From CAIVAT01 sp037128705 (GTDB lineage: Bacteria > Bacteroidota > Bacteroidia > Bacteroidales > FEN-979), in contig JBAXVX010000051.1 of NCBI GenBank assembly GCA_037128705.1, positions 1 to 14,519 of the forward strand: 14,519 nt of DNA, written 5' to 3'. The translations under genes were made by a program, and so were the position numbers. The notes under the pieces were generated by a model, which was given only the letters and a program-made list of their open reading frames with translations, did no database searches and had not been told where the DNA came from. This document shows, in pieces, positions 14,399 through 14,519 of this stretch (positions are counted from its first letter, which is position 1; every line of letters starts with the position of its first letter).

Positions 14399-14404
14399 AA
14401 AGAA

Positions 14405-14438
14405 AAACCCCCTGAATAGCATTGATATTCAAGGGTTT
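14405..14438 (-). terminator. Intrinsic terminator of the tRNA-Arg transcript
   Basis: Read on the - strand, AAACCCTTGAATA (14438-14426) pairs with TATTCAGGGGGTTT (14418-14405) around a 7-base loop. This gives a long stem with small internal mismatches, then TTCTTT. It lies 14 bp after the tRNA 3' end. Confidence 0.75.
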
Positions 14439-14451
14439 ATTTGTAGATTTG

Positions 14452-14519
14452 TAGCCCCGGCAGGAATCGAACCTGCATTTAAAGTTTAGGAAACTTCCGT
14501 TCTATCCATTGAACTACGG
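14452..14519 (-). tRNA. tRNA-Arg (anticodon CCU), 5' end cut by the window edge
   Basis: The - strand folds into a cloverleaf. The D stem is GTTC/GAAC, the anticodon stem GAAGT/ACTTT with loop TTCCTAA (anticodon CCU at 14490-14488), the variable loop has four bases, the T arm is GCAGG-TTCGATT-CCTGC, and the 3' acceptor strand is CGGGGCT with discriminator A at 14452. Only the last three bases (CCG) of the 5' acceptor strand are inside the window; four more should follow. CCA is not encoded. It decodes AGG. Confidence 0.93.

Overview
The window looks like Bacteroidota DNA, probably Bacteroidales-like. The grounds are the protein types (CheB/CheR/PAS fusions, PAS kinases with the H-box FSI(I/V)AHDLR, a HipT beginning with a CLYC zinc knuckle, an NHLP-type precursor), start sites without Shine-Dalgarno motifs, and TAnnTTTG-like promoter boxes. 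The taxon is inferred; no 16S or taxon-specific marker is present.

Region 1 (59-11115, + strand) is a cytoplasmic signalling array: a two-PAS histidine kinase; a CheB-CheR-coiled-coil-PAS fusion; a wrecked kinase remnant; a second, paralogous CheB-CheR-PAS fusion; and a large multi-PAS histidine kinase. The large kinase is split by a frameshift near 9092. It ends at a stop codon followed, in frame, by the start of a receiver domain. The layout reads as a tandem duplication of a [CheBR fusion + PAS kinase] module. The kinase of copy 1 has collapsed to about 160 bp (4625-4782) and the kinase of copy 2 is now broken as well. The two CheBR proteins align without a gap over their first ~640 residues and differ wholly in the last PAS domain. 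No CheA, CheW, MCP or intact receiver is present, so the output of the array is unknown.

Region 2 (about 11169-13353, - strand) is a three-gene HipBST-type toxin-antitoxin operon: hipB (Xre-like DNA-binding protein), hipS (detached HipA N-subdomain, likely antitoxin) and hipT (HipA-like Ser/Thr kinase toxin). Three TACCC-N4/6-GGGTA inverted repeats, spaced 40-41 bp apart, lie upstream of hipB. A headless histidine-kinase fragment (ATPase domain without the phospho-acceptor helix) lies directly behind hipT, facing the broken + strand array. This marks a rearrangement breakpoint at about 11110-11170.

Region 3 (13508-14519) holds a small four-helix membrane protein (+). Convergent with it is an NHLP-type (nitrile-hydratase-like leader) RiPP precursor (-) with a GG cleavage site and an 18-residue, three-cysteine core, and no maturation enzyme in view. 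A tRNA-Arg(CCU) gene on the - strand runs off the right edge, followed by its hairpin terminator. Several decayed kinase pieces, a toxin-antitoxin operon, an orphan precursor and a tRNA at the edge together suggest an accessory, rearranging region.
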